In this document: positions 49,301-58,987 of the stretch, piece by piece
Layout: each line of letters opens with the position of its first letter
Position numbering within the stretch: the first letter of the stretch is position 1
Made by a program: the position numbers and the translations under genes
The notes under the pieces: generated by a model
What the model was told of the DNA's origin: nothing
What the model saw: the letters and a program-made list of their open reading frames with translations, nothing else
Database searches by the model: none
Assembly (NCBI RefSeq): GCF_022919215.1
Contig: NZ_CP095046.1
Location: forward strand, 3,772,501-3,836,500
Direction: 5' to 3'
Source of the DNA: Hymenobacter cellulosilyticus
GTDB taxonomy: Bacteria; Bacteroidota; Bacteroidia; Cytophagales; Hymenobacteraceae
Length of the DNA stretch: 64,000 bases

Positions 49301-49741
49301 TTATTTCACCCGGGTCCAGGTCTGGGATTTGCCAATCAGCGAGAAGCCGATATAGCCTTTTACTTCCATGGTGTTGGCATTAAGCACTTTCATGTAGCAG
49401 GAGTAGGTTTTGCCATCTTCCGGGTTGTAGATGGTTCCGTCGTCCCACTTATTCTCGCTGTCCTTTTTGAAGTCTTTCATGAAGACCAGGCCCAGGCGGG
49501 GGCGGTTGCGCAGCTTGGGCTCGGGGTTCTGGGTGTCGAGCTTAGGCTTGCCGGTAGCCGGGTCGTTGGGCACAGTCAAGGACACGATTTTGCCGTAGAG
49601 CTTGTCGCCTTGCTGATAGATTTCAAACGTGGCCTTCTTTTCCTCGTTGGTCCAGATACCGAGGGGAGAGAGTTTTTGGGCCGACGCAATGCCCGTAAAG
49701 CTCAGCAATAGGGACAGGCACAGGAACAGGGTTTTTTTCAT
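49301..49741 (-). CDS. DUF2147 exported protein, copy 2
   Basis: 146 residues, start MKKTLFLCLSLLLSFTGIASA. Core LGIWTNEEKKATFEIYQQGDKLYGKIVSLTVP and EVKGYIGFSLIGKSQTWTRVK. The C-terminal block is nearly identical to copy 1, so this is a tandem duplication. Each copy has its own signal peptide, and a terminator separates them, so they can be expressed independently. Confidence 0.87.
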   Translation of the reverse strand: MKKTLFLCLSLLLSFTGIASAQKLSPLGIWTNEEKKATFEIYQQGDKLYGKIVSLTVPNDPATGKPKLDTQNPEPKLRNRPRLGLVFMKDFKKDSENKWDDGTIYNPEDGKTYSCYMKVLNANTMEVKGYIGFSLIGKSQTWTRVK

Positions 49742-49914
49742 GGGAAATGAGGGTGAGTGGGATATTGACGCGAAAAAGATAGAAGAAAACTCTGAAATAC
49801 GCGGCATGCGTAAGAGTTTATCCGCTGAGCCGGCTGATTGCAACTTTGAGGCCAAGGATAGAAAGCCCAAAAAATAGCCGCCGCAAGCAAATTATTCCCG
49901 AAAAAAAGCTCCTG

Positions 49915-50168
49915 ATGCTCAGTAGTATGGCTAAAAAGCTTCGCAAGCCGGCTAAAAAAAGCGCATTCTGTTTTGAACCATCCCGACCTCTATTTACTTT
50001 AACTGCCAGTAGTGAGTGCTACGACCCCATCCAAGCAGCTCTAAGGTGCTGAGTAGCGCCGATGGGGATGTCGGATCTAAAGAAAGGAGGTACAAAATGT
50101 CTAGTAGTCCCAAACAAATCCTGCCAAGCCTGTCGAATGTAGTTCGCTTCACCGCCGAACGCGCTTAA
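49915..50168 (+). CDS. Possible small gene (one apparent frameshift)
   Basis: An open frame from ATG 49915 (internal ATG 49927, MAKKLRKPAKKSAFCF) stops at 50052. If one C is added to CCCC 50026-50029, it continues through KVLSSADGDVGSKERRYK to a TAA at 50168, about 80 residues, basic at the N-terminus. As printed, a 23-codon frame at 50097-50168 instead follows AAAGGAGGT at 50083-50091, a full anti-SD match that is unusual for this phylum. GC is lower than in flanking genes. No family recognised. Confidence 0.35.
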
Positions 50169-50357
50169 CAACAGCTTTCGCGCGGAACCTTTGTTAGCCC
50201 TTCAGGGCGGGTTCCCGCATTCTGGCAAGGTCTTACTCAAAGGATGACGGGGCTGTACCCCAGACTCGTCGCTTGGTAAGATTTGAAGGATTAGATACCC
50301 GGTTCGCCCAGCAGCCTCTCTGTGAGGTTCTGCATAGGCGGCCGGGTATCGTTTTTT
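50140..50357 (+). ncRNA. Candidate structured RNA with terminator
   Basis: Five successive stems: GTTCG/CGAAC, TAACAA/TTGTTA, GCCC-TTCA-GGGC, GACGGGG/CCCC...CGTC, and the long GATACCCGG/CCGGGTATC hairpin (50294-50348), followed by TTTTTT. No motif of tmRNA, SRP RNA, RNase P or 6S RNA was recognised. It could be a small RNA or just the 3' UTR of the small gene upstream. Confidence 0.4.
50294..50357 (+). terminator. Terminator closing the 49915-50357 unit
   Basis: A 9-bp perfect outer stem (GATACCCGG/CCGGGTATC), an inner GCAGCCTC/GAGG-TTCTGC stem and a T6 tract. It marks the end of a plus-strand transcript convergent with the NlpC gene. Confidence 0.65.
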
Positions 50358-50386
50358 CTGGTGGTTTGGTGAGCGAGCCTGCGCCG

Positions 50387-51250
50387 TTAGTTCTTCTTGG
50401 GAGCTACCGGCTTTTTTGTGCTCGTTTTTTTAACAGGGGCCTTGGGTGCAGGCTTGCGCGCGGCCCCGGACTTGGCCTTGACTTTCAGCTTCGATGGCGT
50501 TGAAGCAGCCGACTTTACTACGGTCTTGGCTTTGGAGCGGCGTAGGGGCTGGCGGTGCACTTTCGGAGGCGCTACCACCAGCTTAGTGGCTACCTGGGGC
50601 GTTTTAGGCTTGAGAGTGGCAACCGGAGCTACCGGGCTTGCCCCAGCCTTGTCTGGCTTGGAAGCAGGTACGGCCCCGTCCAGCACCCGGCGGATACCCA
50701 TGAAGCGCCGCTCGTAATCGGTGCCTTCTACCTGGCTAATTTTCACGCCCGACTCCCGGCGGGCCGACGACGAATGAATAAACCGCAGCGGCTCTCCTGG
50801 GTCGGAGATGATGATGCCCGCGTGTCCGGGCGTTGTCGAGGTTTTGGCTGTGCCGGTGAAAATAACCATGTCGCCGCGCCGGGCCTGCTCCCGGGGTACT
50901 GCCCGTCCGGCATCGATGAGCAGGGCCGTGGAGTGGGGCACGGCTATGCCCACGTGATTATAAACGTACATCAGAAAGCCCGAACAGTCGAAGCCGCCGG
51001 TGGGCGTGGTGCCTGCATACGTGTAGGGCGAGCCCAGCTGCTGCATGGCAAAGTCGATGAGACGGTCGGCGCCGGGCAGCTCCCCGGCCACTGGAGCAAC
51101 CGCGGGCATGGTATCTGAAACAGCCCGAGCGGGCACGCTGGGGCCTACTACGGCCAGGGTGCGGCCAGGCGACGTGTGCACGCGCTGCCAGCCGAAGAAG
51201 GCCAGTATTGCGGCGGCCAGGGTAAGAAAGGCAAGCCAGACGTAACGCAT
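50387..51250 (-). CDS. NlpC/P60 (C40) cell-wall peptidase
   Basis: 287 residues. One N-terminal TM or signal (YVWLAFLTLAAAILAFFGW). The NlpC/P60 domain has the catalytic Cys in GGFDCSGFLMYVYNHVG, His in TPGHAGIIISD and a third polar residue in FIHSSS. The C-terminal 90 residues are a Lys/Pro/Ala-rich basic tail (KAKTVVKSAASTPSKLKVK) that may bind wall polymers. It cuts peptidoglycan stem peptides. Confidence 0.88.
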   Translation of the reverse strand: MRYVWLAFLTLAAAILAFFGWQRVHTSPGRTLAVVGPSVPARAVSDTMPAVAPVAGELPGADRLIDFAMQQLGSPYTYAGTTPTGGFDCSGFLMYVYNHVGIAVPHSTALLIDAGRAVPREQARRGDMVIFTGTAKTSTTPGHAGIIISDPGEPLRFIHSSSARRESGVKISQVEGTDYERRFMGIRRVLDGAVPASKPDKAGASPVAPVATLKPKTPQVATKLVVAPPKVHRQPLRRSKAKTVVKSAASTPSKLKVKAKSGAARKPAPKAPVKKTSTKKPVAPKKN

Positions 51251-51470
51251 AGGATCAGTAACGAAGGCACTAGGAAGTAGTCCGGGTGCCGCACTGCCCT
51301 AACGGTGGAGCTCGGGTGCGGGTTCCTGCCGTTTTTACAGTGGCCTAACCCAGCAAGGCGACGGTAGGGTTTGGTTTCGGCGCTATCTTGCAACCCCGGG
51401 CGTTTTTTCGTGTCGGGGAGGTGGCGCCTGTTGCCTGTAGTTCCTTTCCTTACTCACTCCCATTTTCCGC

Positions 51471-53270
51471 ATGATGCATTCTTATTTCCGCCGGCTACTG
51501 GCCGTAGCGGCGGTCCTGCTGCTGAGCCAGTTTGCCCCGGCTCAGGCAGCTTCCACGCTGCGCTACACCCTCTCGATGCCAGCCCCGCAGACGCACTATT
51601 TCGAGGTCGACATGGCCCTGGGCGGCTTCAGCAAGCCGTACACGGATGTGAAGATGCCCGTGTGGGCGCCGGGTTCGTACTTAGTACGCGAATTTGCCAA
51701 AAACGTGGAAGGCTTCGAAGCCAAAGCCGGCTCGGAAGCCCTACGTACCGAGAAAATCAGCAAGAACACCTGGCGGGTATACCACCCCAAGGCCAAGGAC
51801 TTTACGGTGCACTACCGCGTGTATGCTTTCGAGCTGAGCGTGCGCACCAGCTTTATCGACGCGGCCCACGGCTACCTGAACGGCACCAGCGTGTTTATGT
51901 ACCCGGCCGAAGGACAGCAGTTGCCCAGCACGCTCACGGTACAGCCGGCCCAGGGCTGGACCCAGGTAACGACTAGCCTGAAGCCTGCTGGCGGAGCTTT
52001 CACGTTCCGCTCGGCCAACTACGATGAATTGGCTGATTCGCCCATCGAAATCGGGACGCACAAGGTGCTGAGCTTTGAGGCCAACGGCACGCCCCACACC
52101 ATTGCCATGTTTGGCAACCCTCAGTACGACGAGGCCCGCCTGCTCTCCGATATGAAGCGCACCTGCGAGGAAGCGCACCGGGTGGTGGGCCAGAACCCGC
52201 TGGACCGTTACGTGTTCATCATCCACAACATTGACCGGGGCACCGGTGGCCTGGAGCACCTGTTTTCGACCACGCTGTCGGTTTCGCGCAACGCCTACAG
52301 TTCGGAAGCGGGCTGGAAAGGCTTTCTGGGACTGGTAGCCCACGAGTATTTCCACCTCTGGAATGTGAAGCGCATCCGCCCCGTGGCCCTGGGGCCGTTC
52401 AACTACGACGCCGAAAACTACACCCGCATGCTGTGGGTGAGTGAAGGCGGCACCGAATACTTCAGCAACCTGATTGTGCAGCGCGCCGGCTTTGTAACGC
52501 CTGAGGGCTACTTGGCCGACCTGAGCAACGGCATTGGCCGGGTAGAGAATACCCCTGGCAACAAGCAGCAGGCCGCTGCCGAGTCGAGCTTCGACGCCTG
52601 GATCAAGTATTACCGGCCCAACGAAAACTCGCAGAACACGGGCATCAGCTACTACGACAAAGGCGAGGTCATCGGGGCCGTGCTGGATCTGATGATCATC
52701 AACGAAACCAAGGGCCAGAAAAGCCTTGATGACGTGATGCGCTACCTCTACGACCAGTACTACAAGAAATTGGGCCGGGGCTTTACCGACGACGAGTACC
52801 AGGATGCCGTGGCCAAAGTCGCCGGCCGCCGCTTCGACGACTTCTTCCGCAAGAACGTGTACGGCACTGAAACCCTGCCCTACAACACGGCCCTAGGCTA
52901 CGCCGGCCTGACCCTGACCACCACGCCCGTATCGGCGGATGCTTCGCTGGGTGCCAACGTTAGCACCGCCGGTGGCAAATTCACGGTGACCAGCGTGGTG
53001 CGCAACGGCAGCGCCTGGCAGGGTGGCCTGAGCGTGGCCGACGAAATCCTGGCCATCAACGGCAACCGCATTACCGACGACCCCAACAAGTTGCTGGTCG
53101 GCGCCCCCGCTGGGGCCACTATTACGTTGCTCGTGAACCGGGACGGACAAATCAAGGAGCTCAGCCTGCCGCTGGTAGCCAATGCCACCCAGCGCTACCG
53201 GATTGAGAAGCTGCCCAGCCCCTCGGCCGCCCAGCAAACGGTGTTTAACAAATGGCTACGCACTAAATAA
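51471..53270 (+). CDS. Secreted M61 glycyl aminopeptidase with PDZ
   Basis: 599 residues. A signal peptide ends FAPAQA. An N-terminal beta domain (TLRYTLSMPAPQTHYFEVDM) precedes the catalytic region with HEYFHLWNVKRIRP (HExxH) and the downstream Glu in WVSEGGTEYF. A C-terminal PDZ (WQGGLSVADEILAINGNRI) binds peptide ends. All M61 elements are in place and the frame is intact. Confidence 0.92.
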   Translation: MMHSYFRRLLAVAAVLLLSQFAPAQAASTLRYTLSMPAPQTHYFEVDMALGGFSKPYTDVKMPVWAPGSYLVREFAKNVEGFEAKAGSEALRTEKISKNTWRVYHPKAKDFTVHYRVYAFELSVRTSFIDAAHGYLNGTSVFMYPAEGQQLPSTLTVQPAQGWTQVTTSLKPAGGAFTFRSANYDELADSPIEIGTHKVLSFEANGTPHTIAMFGNPQYDEARLLSDMKRTCEEAHRVVGQNPLDRYVFIIHNIDRGTGGLEHLFSTTLSVSRNAYSSEAGWKGFLGLVAHEYFHLWNVKRIRPVALGPFNYDAENYTRMLWVSEGGTEYFSNLIVQRAGFVTPEGYLADLSNGIGRVENTPGNKQQAAAESSFDAWIKYYRPNENSQNTGISYYDKGEVIGAVLDLMIINETKGQKSLDDVMRYLYDQYYKKLGRGFTDDEYQDAVAKVAGRRFDDFFRKNVYGTETLPYNTALGYAGLTLTTTPVSADASLGANVSTAGGKFTVTSVVRNGSAWQGGLSVADEILAINGNRITDDPNKLLVGAPAGATITLLVNRDGQIKELSLPLVANATQRYRIEKLPSPSAAQQTVFNKWLRTK

Positions 53271-53290
53271 GCCCGTACGCCAGCAAACAC

Positions 53291-53325
53291 AAAAAGGCCG
53301 CGGAGACTCTCTCCGCGGCCTTTTT
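53291..53325 (+). terminator. Terminator of the M61 gene
   Basis: AAAAAGGCCGCGGAG/CTCCGCGGCCTTTTT stem with T tract, also usable by the convergent S8 gene. Confidence 0.85.
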
Positions 53326-53346
53326 GTGTTCAATAACCAAGCTGGG

Positions 53347-54915
53347 CTACAGCGGTAGTCCACCCACGGCGGCGCCCACATTCACGCGGCCCCAGCCGAA
53401 ACTGCTGCTGCGGGCGTTGCGGTTGCTGCTGTTGGCCACCAGGCGGCTCATAATCTGGGCACGGGTTTCGGAAGGGTAACGCGACCAAACCACGGCCGCC
53501 ATACCCGCCATGCTGGCCGTAGCCACCGAGGAGCCGCCTACGGTGCTGGGCGCGTCGCCGCTCATGGCCAGGGTCAGGGCCCGCCGGTCGTTGCTGTTGC
53601 GCTGCATCACCACGCTGAACTCCACGTCGGCCCCGGTGTGGCACTCGTCGCAGCGCGAAGTCAGGTCCTCCTTCAGACCGGTAACGGCCACAGCCTCGGG
53701 CAGGGAAGCCGGGTAGATGACGCCCACCCAGCCGGCGCTCCAGTCGAAAGAAGTGCCGGCGGCGCAGAAAATGAGCTTGCCCTGGCCGTAGGCGTAGCGG
53801 ATAGCGTCAGTCATCTGCGAGGATGAAGTCAGGCGGCCCATGCTCATGCTGATGATGCGCACGTCGGCGCGGTTGCCCGCCAGAATATAGGCATCCGACA
53901 CACCTTTTACTTCCCGGCTGCCGTCAATAAACACGTCCTCGGCCGCCCGGATGGTTACCAGGTTGGCATTATAAGCCACGCCCACCGAGGCGCCGTCGGT
54001 ACCCCGGGGCGCGGCGGCAGCTCCCGCCATGCTGGTGCCGTGCCCGCAGCCGTCGTTGGGCGTTTCGGCGTCGCCGTAGGGAATGCCGAAGATGGAGTTA
54101 CGGGGCAGCGTAACCAGCCGCTCGATGGTACGGCCCGAGCTCAGGCCCTGGTTGAAGGCCGAACCCAGGTTTTCCTGGGCGTCGGAGCTGCCCGAGTCGA
54201 TAATGACAATCTTGACGCCTCGCCCGGTGCTCTGGCTCCAGCTGGCCCGGATGCCGTGGTACTGGTCGGCCTGGTTCCAGCTGGACTTGCTGCCGTTGCT
54301 GAGCGTGGTGTAGTCGGAGCCGGCCACGAGGCCGGCGGTGGCCGTGTTGCTGCCACAGCCGCTGCTGCTGAGCACGGCCGCGCCTTTATTAGCCGTGGTA
54401 GTTGGCCGGTTGGGCTCGTAGCCCATGGGCTCGGCGTAGCGCACCAGCTTGGAGGCCCGCAGCCGCTGAATGGTACTCAGCTCCCGCACGGTCACGTCGA
54501 GCACGGGCAACACGTTTTCCTGGTAGGCAATCAGGTCATTCAGGGTCAACTCAGGGCGGGCTTTGCGCTCCTCGGCCAGAATCAGGGCCAAAACCTGCTC
54601 CCGAGCTTTTTGCCAGGCGGGGTCCGTAGCGGCGTTTTCGGGAATGGCTGTGTTGCAGCCGGCCGGGTGGTAGCCTACCGACAGCACAAAGTCGGAGCGG
54701 GTAAGGGCGCTCCACACGAAATGGGGCGTGGCCTGGTTCCAGTCGAAGATGCCGGTTTGGTTGAGCTTCTTGATGATCTGCTCGTCGAGCTGCTGGCTGC
54801 TGAGCGCCTCTTTGGGGTTTTCGGCGGGCTGGGGCAGCACTTGCTCATCGGCCTGCTGCTGGCAGCCCGCAAGAAGCAGCCCGAGCAGGGCCGCAGGTAG
54901 GGTAGTGGTACGCAT
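53347..54915 (-). CDS. S8 subtilisin-like lipoprotein peptidase
   Basis: 522 residues. Lipobox LLAGC (Cys about 18). A prodomain of about 170 residues precedes the catalytic domain with Asp in VKIVIIDSGSSD, His in GCGHGTSMAGAA, and Ser in GGSSVATASMAGMA. Four extra Cys (for example SRCDECHTG) suggest disulfides or metal. A second subtilase in the window, unlike the one at 24867 in being lipid-anchored. Confidence 0.87.
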   Translation of the reverse strand: MRTTTLPAALLGLLLAGCQQQADEQVLPQPAENPKEALSSQQLDEQIIKKLNQTGIFDWNQATPHFVWSALTRSDFVLSVGYHPAGCNTAIPENAATDPAWQKAREQVLALILAEERKARPELTLNDLIAYQENVLPVLDVTVRELSTIQRLRASKLVRYAEPMGYEPNRPTTTANKGAAVLSSSGCGSNTATAGLVAGSDYTTLSNGSKSSWNQADQYHGIRASWSQSTGRGVKIVIIDSGSSDAQENLGSAFNQGLSSGRTIERLVTLPRNSIFGIPYGDAETPNDGCGHGTSMAGAAAAPRGTDGASVGVAYNANLVTIRAAEDVFIDGSREVKGVSDAYILAGNRADVRIISMSMGRLTSSSQMTDAIRYAYGQGKLIFCAAGTSFDWSAGWVGVIYPASLPEAVAVTGLKEDLTSRCDECHTGADVEFSVVMQRNSNDRRALTLAMSGDAPSTVGGSSVATASMAGMAAVVWSRYPSETRAQIMSRLVANSSNRNARSSSFGWGRVNVGAAVGGLPL

Positions 54916-55044
54916 AACGTTGTGGGTGTTTGGGTTGGAAAGAACAGAGCACTAAGCGAATGGACGCAAAACATAGGTCAAATACAATATGCTGCTAGCA
55001 TAACTTTTTTGGCTCCCGGCTCGTAGCCCACACCCCGTGAAAAC

Positions 55045-55079
55045 AAAAAAGCCCTGCTTTGCACAAGCGGGGCTTTTTT
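55045..55079. terminator. Terminator downstream of kup
   Basis: AAAAAAGCCCTGCTT/AAGCGGGGCTTTTTT stem. It lies between the kup 3' end (minus strand) and the S8 gene start. Confidence 0.7.
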
Positions 55080-55115
55080 GTTTTGACCAATTCTTTCGAC
55101 GGCTGGCAAGTATTC

Positions 55116-57058
55116 TTACATTACCCGTTTCAGGGCCACGTCGCGCACGGGCGTAATCACCAGCGGCACTTTCTCCACTTTCACCGAAGAGGTGTCGAGG
55201 CCGAAGTACTTGTCTTCCGAGGCAATAAACTGCTTGATATAGAAGTACGCCTGCATGACCAGCTTTTCGACCACCGGGAAGTCGTTTTCCACCGAGAGGA
55301 ACTTCTCCAGCACCACGAAGCGGAAGTCGCCGGTCACGTGCTGCTTGCTCAGGGACTCGTAGCGGGAAGTAATATCCACTTCGCGGTTGCGTACCAGGTC
55401 TTCCACCACCTTGCGGAAGTAGAGGTTGATGCGCTGCTCTACCCGGAAGCCCAGGCGGAAGGTGATGCGGAACGCGTCGTCGGGGCCAGCTCCACCACTT
55501 TATATTCCATGGTGTAGGGCTCGTCGGTGGTATCTACGTGCACAAACCAGTAGATATCCGCCCGCTTGGGGCGCTTCTGGAAGATGGAGTAGATGATCTT
55601 GCTCTCGATTTCGGAGGCCCGCTCAGCCGAGGTCATGAACACCAGGTGGGTAGCGTATTTCGGTACCGACTCGTCGTTGCTAAGCTCCTTGAGGGCGTCC
55701 ATGTAGGGGTCAATCTTGACGAATTCCGTCAGGCGGCGCTTGATGTAGTAGGCCCGCAGCCAGACGTACATCACCCCGATAAGCGTGGAGCCGATGGCCA
55801 GGGAAACCCAGCCGCCGTGGGGAAACTTAATCAGATTGGCTACCAGGAAAGAGCCCTCAATCCCGCCGTAGATGGCCGCAAACACGACCACAATTACCAG
55901 CGGGACCCGCTTGGAGCGCAGCCACACCGTAAGCAGCAGCGTAGTCATGAGCATGGTCAGGGTAATGGCCAGGCCATACGCGGCTTCCATGTTGGACGAC
56001 TCGCGGAAGTACAGCACCACCCCGATGCAGCCCAGCAGCAGCAGGCGGTTCATGCTGGGCACATAGAGCTGGCCCTTCACGTCAGTAGGGTAGTTGAGCT
56101 TCACCTTGGGCCACATGTTGAGGCGAATAGCCTCGGCTACTAGCGTAAAGGAGCCCGTAATCAACGCCTGGGAGGCAATGATGGCGGCAATGGTAGCAAT
56201 GCCGATGCCGATGAGCAGAAACCAGTCGGGCATGAGCTCATAGAACGGGTTGCGGCCCGCCAGTTGCTGGCCCTGGTGACTGAGCAGCCAGGCGCCCTGT
56301 CCGAAGTAGTTGAGTACCAGACAGGTTTTTACGAAAACCCAGCTGATGCGAATGTTGCCTTTACCGCAGTGGCCCAGGTCGGAGTACAGAGCCTCGGCCC
56401 CGGTGGTGCACAAGAACACGGCTCCCAGCAGCCAGAAGCCGCCCGGATATTCCACTAGCAGCTTGTAGGCGTAGTAGGGGTTTACCGCTTTCAGAATGGT
56501 GGGGTTTTGGGCAATCCAACTTACGCCTAGCACGCCCAGCATGCTGAACCACAGGAACATAATGGGTCCGAAGGCCTTGCCGACAATCTGGGTGCCAAAG
56601 CTTTGCAGAAAAAACAGCGCCGCAATGATGGCAATAACGATGTAGACAATTACGTCCTGGCTGAGGTGCGGGTAAACCTGCTTAAGTCCTTCAATAGCCG
56701 AGGAAACCGAAATCGGGGGCGTGATGACGCCGTCGGCCAGCAGGGCCGCCCCGCCGATAATGGCTGGTACTGTAAGCCAGGTAGCCCGGCGGCGCACTAG
56801 GGCGTAAAGTGAGAAAATACCGCCTTCCCCGTTGTTGTCCGCGTTCAGCGTGAGCAGCACATACTTGATGGTGGTTTGCAGCGTGAGCGTCCAGAGTACG
56901 CAGGAGATGCCGCCCAGCACCAGGCCCGGGTCGATCAGCTCGGGCACAATGGCTTTCATTACGTAGAGCGGCGAAGTTCCAATGTCACCGTAGATAATCC
57001 CGAGGGCAATGAGTAAGCCAGCAGTGGAAATGGCGGTGTGCCGATGTTTGGCGTCCAT
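55116..57058 (-). CDS. kup: Kup-type potassium transporter (one apparent frameshift)
   Basis: A K+/H+ symporter with about 12 TM helices and a cytoplasmic C-terminal domain. Kup hallmarks are LGIIYGDIGTSPLYVMKAI at the N-terminus, NADNNGEGGIFSLYAL and ADGVITPPISVSSAIEGL. The frame breaks at + strand GGGG 55482-55485; one base joins the C-terminal domain (FRLGFRVEQRINLYFRK...) to give about 647 residues, the family's normal length. Together with the channel at 4848 it covers K+ uptake and flux. Confidence 0.92.
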
Positions 57059-57169
57059 GATAAGGGAAAAAGAGAAGCTTGCCGTTAAATAAAAGAGGGC
57101 AAAGGTAGGGCAAACCTCCTAAACCGATGATGAAGATAAATGTGGCCTAGCCAAGGCCAGAAGAGCTAT

Positions 57170-57754
57170 TCAGGATGGGATAGGGGAATCGGCGGGGTCG
57201 GGAGCAGGCTGGCTGGCATCCAGCTCGGCCTGCAAAACTGCGGCCGCGGCGGCGGCGGCTTCGTCGTGGCGCTGCCGGATGCGGCGGTTGGCTTCGGCAG
57301 CCAGCTTTAGCCACTGCTCAGAAGCGCCGGAAAAAGAGAAGTAAGCGGCCTCGCGGCCCAGGCGAAACAGGCGCAGGCGGTTGGCTCCGCGGTTGCCGTA
57401 GGCCAGTATCAGCGCGCCCAGTGCCATACCGAACATAGCGGGCATGGTGCGCAGCCAGTTTTGCAGAAAAGCCAGGGTGAAACCGGCCAGGACCAGGCCG
57501 CCCAGCATAAACCACAGCAGCCAGCGTACGGGCTGCACTTCCACACCTTCCAGCTCCAGCAACGAATAGCGCTGCCCCTCGATGGTTAGGCTGTCGGCGG
57601 TAAGCTCCAGGCGGCCATTTTCACTGCGCAACGTGGGCAGCAGGGCCGGCTCGGGCTGAGGCGATGACGCCGTAGGACCTTGTGGGGGTGAGGCAAGTGG
57701 TTCCGGAGCCGACTGGGGCTCTACGGGTAACTCGGGTATTTCGGGGGCGGGCAT
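57170..57754 (-). CDS. Membrane protein with Pro-rich N-terminus
   Basis: 194 residues from ATG 57754 (an in-frame GTG at 57802 is possible). A Pro/Glu/Ala-rich segment (residues 1-50) is followed by a small beta module (RLELTADSLTIEGQRYSLLELEGVEV), two TM helices (VRWLLWFMLGGLVLAGFTLAFL and AMFGMALGALILAYG) and a C-terminal helical region. No family recognised. Confidence 0.65.
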   Translation of the reverse strand: MPAPEIPELPVEPQSAPEPLASPPQGPTASSPQPEPALLPTLRSENGRLELTADSLTIEGQRYSLLELEGVEVQPVRWLLWFMLGGLVLAGFTLAFLQNWLRTMPAMFGMALGALILAYGNRGANRLRLFRLGREAAYFSFSGASEQWLKLAAEANRRIRQRHDEAAAAAAAVLQAELDASQPAPDPADSPIPS

Positions 57755-57853
57755 GGTTGCCGGGGCAACGGAATGCTTTACTTCGGCTGTGCTAGTGCGC
57801 ACCCAGCTTGGCGGCTGGGTGGCACTAGCGGTACTAGAGGCCGAAGCAGGGCT

Positions 57854-58483
57854 TCAGTTGTTTACTTTGATCAACTCCACGTCGAAAATCAGAGCCGAGT
57901 CGGGGCCGATGTCGCGGCCGGCGCCCCGCTTGCCGTAGGCCATGTCGGAGGGGATGTAGAGGCGCCACTTCGAACCTTCGGGCATCAGCTGCAGGGCTTC
58001 TGTCCAGCCGGCAATAACCTGGTTGACGCCAAACGTAGCGGGCTGACCGCGCTGGTAGCTGCTGTCGAACACGGTGCCATTGATGAGGGTACCATGGTAG
58101 TGGGTGGTTACCGAGCTGCGGGGGCCGGGCTTCTGGCCGCTGCCTTCCGTCAACACTTCGTACTGCAGGCCGCTGGGCAGGGTGGTTACGCCGGGCTTGT
58201 TCTTGTTTTCGGCCAGGAAGTCTTCACCGGCTTGTTTGTTGTTGCTCATATCTTGGGAATCTTGGGTGTCATCTTCTTCGGGGCCGCCCATCTGGGCCTG
58301 CAGCTGCTCCATGGCGCTGCGCATCTGTTCCTGGCTTAGGCGGCTGGGCTCACCGGCTAGGCCTTCCTTGAGGCTGGCGGCCAGCACGTCGATGTCGAGC
58401 TGCAGACCCTGCTGGGCAAAGTTGCGGGCCAAATCGCGCCCGATGATGTAGCTGATTTGCTCCTGGAGGCTGTTTAAGTTCAT
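57854..58483 (-). CDS. FKBP-type peptidyl-prolyl isomerase
   Basis: 209 residues. An N-terminal helical dimerisation region (LNSLQEQISYIIGRDLARNFAQQGLQLD, as in FklB/Mip) precedes an FKBP domain: LPSGLQYEVLTEG, THYHGTLINGTVFDSSYQRGQP, VIAGWTEALQLMPEGSKWRLYIP and FDVELIKV. No signal peptide, so probably cytoplasmic. Start chosen at ATG 58483. It assists proline-limited folding. Confidence 0.9.
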   Translation of the reverse strand: MNLNSLQEQISYIIGRDLARNFAQQGLQLDIDVLAASLKEGLAGEPSRLSQEQMRSAMEQLQAQMGGPEEDDTQDSQDMSNNKQAGEDFLAENKNKPGVTTLPSGLQYEVLTEGSGQKPGPRSSVTTHYHGTLINGTVFDSSYQRGQPATFGVNQVIAGWTEALQLMPEGSKWRLYIPSDMAYGKRGAGRDIGPDSALIFDVELIKVNN

Positions 58484-58688
58484 AAACCAGTGGGTTGTAC
58501 GCGCTTCCGGGCTGGCGGAACGTGGTGGGCTCAGCCTGGAAAAAGTCGGTGGGTGAAACAATGCCAGCCGCCCCGCACGGGCTGCTGAACTGTGAAGTAC
58601 CGAAAACAGGCCGGAATGGATGTGGTTTTTTTATTTATGTCCTTCTAACCCCTTGATTCTGACAGGCGGATTATTTCCGGCCGGAAAA

Positions 58689-58716
58689 CAAAAAAGCCCC
58701 GCCAGGGCGGAGCTTT
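58689..58716 (-). terminator. Terminator of the 44-codon gene
   Basis: AAAGCCCCGCC/GGCGGAGCTTT stem with A-rich left flank, read as a T tract on the minus strand. Confidence 0.55.
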
Positions 58717-58742
58717 CCGTTACAATCGGCTAGCTGCGGAGC

Positions 58743-58877
58743 TTAGCAGTAATAGCACTGATCTTCGCCGCGCAGGTCAAAATGCAGGTTGAGGTCTTTG
58801 AGTTGAGCCGTCAGGTAGCCCAGGGACCCAAGGCCGCCCAGAAACAGCAGCGACGACAAGGCAGTGGTCTTTTTCAT
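58743..58877 (-). CDS. 44-residue membrane microprotein with CYYC end
   Basis: ATG 58877 gives MKKTTALSSLLFLGG..., one hydrophobic segment (residues 6-24) and a polar tail ending EDQCYYC. The basic N-terminus and single hydrophobic helix look like an uncleaved signal or membrane anchor; the terminal CxxC-like pair could bind metal or form disulfides. It has its own downstream terminator, which supports expression. No homologue recognised. Confidence 0.5.
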   Translation of the reverse strand: MKKTTALSSLLFLGGLGSLGYLTAQLKDLNLHFDLRGEDQCYYC

Positions 58878-58987
58878 GTCAGTAGAAGGTATGTTGAAGC
58901 AATTCAGCTTGTTGGGTGCAAAGATAATACGTAGGCGGATGAAAAGTGTTATGCAAGCATAACTATTTTGTTGCCTCTCGCTGAACC

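Noticed and set aside
50097..50357. tmRNA or SRP RNA
   Set aside because: No tag-peptide frame, no GGTTCGA T-loop and no SRP tetraloop domain were found.
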